A DNA stretch of 6,045 bases, taken from positions 1 to 6,045 of the forward strand of contig CAZTIH010000143.1 in NCBI GenBank assembly GCA_964613675.1. Direction: 5' to 3'. A program made the translations under genes and the position numbers. Positions within the stretch are counted from its first letter, which is position 1; each line of letters opens with the position of its first letter. The stretch comes from DAIUCA01 sp964613675. Lineage in GTDB: Bacteria; Pseudomonadota; Gammaproteobacteria; Competibacterales; Competibacteraceae. The notes beneath the pieces are model-generated. The model was not told where the DNA came from, searched no databases, and saw only the letters and a program-made list of their open reading frames with translations. Below are positions 5,995 through 6,045 of this stretch, one piece after another.

Positions 5995-6045
5995 ATGTAC
6001 GCCACCGAATCGCCTGAGAAAGCGTTCTATCCCACGGAATCCTTC
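5995..6045 (+). CDS. Start of an unidentified protein (runs off the right edge)
   Basis: ATG 5995-5997 opens a frame that stays open for 17 codons to the window end (MYATESPEKAFYPTESF). GAAAGG (5984-5989) lies 5 nt upstream, a good Shine-Dalgarno sequence, and this is the main evidence that the gene is real. The visible N-terminus is polar with no signal peptide or membrane segment. Seventeen residues are too few to assign a family or to exclude a short spurious frame. Confidence 0.5.
   Translation, partial: MYATESPEKAFYPTESF

Overview
The window looks like a stretch of chromosome from a Gram-negative bacterium of moderately high GC. The main reason is an ExbB-ExbD-ExbD-TonB energy-transduction operon, which only makes sense in a cell with an outer membrane. 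Proteobacteria are the likeliest group, but this is inference and no gene here fixes the taxon.

Positions 1-2470 are all on the minus strand. Read in the direction of transcription, the order is: a 228-residue protein that resembles a worn, truncated aldehyde dehydrogenase N-terminal domain; a 45-nt gap; exbB; a first exbD; a second exbD; and the start of a TonB-like protein that runs off the left edge. The last four genes overlap by 4 nt at each junction (ATGA), so they are very probably co-transcribed and translationally coupled. Two expected acidic residues are missing. The second ExbD has Asn where the proton-carrying Asp should be, and ExbB has Ile where a Glu is usual in the third membrane helix. 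The first ExbD keeps its Asp. The TonB-like protein carries a near-perfect 33-bp tandem repeat that encodes an acidic 11-residue linker repeat.

Positions 2471-2822 form a divergent intergenic region with no convincing gene. It contains one clean palindrome that could be an operator.

Positions 2823-5525 (plus strand) encode a protein of about 900 residues. It has an Hsp70/actin-type ATPase core in the middle, a roughly 270-residue N-terminal region I do not recognise, and a short C-terminal region in place of the DnaK substrate-binding domain.

Directly after it, 5550 to about 5859 holds a noncoding tandem array of 65/66-bp units. The units alternate in a dimeric pattern and can form hairpins across each junction. 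A new plus-strand reading frame with a good ribosome binding site starts at 5995 and runs off the right edge.

The ExbB/ExbD/TonB set should form one inner-membrane motor. Nothing in the sequence ties the Hsp70-like protein to it except the shared divergent region.
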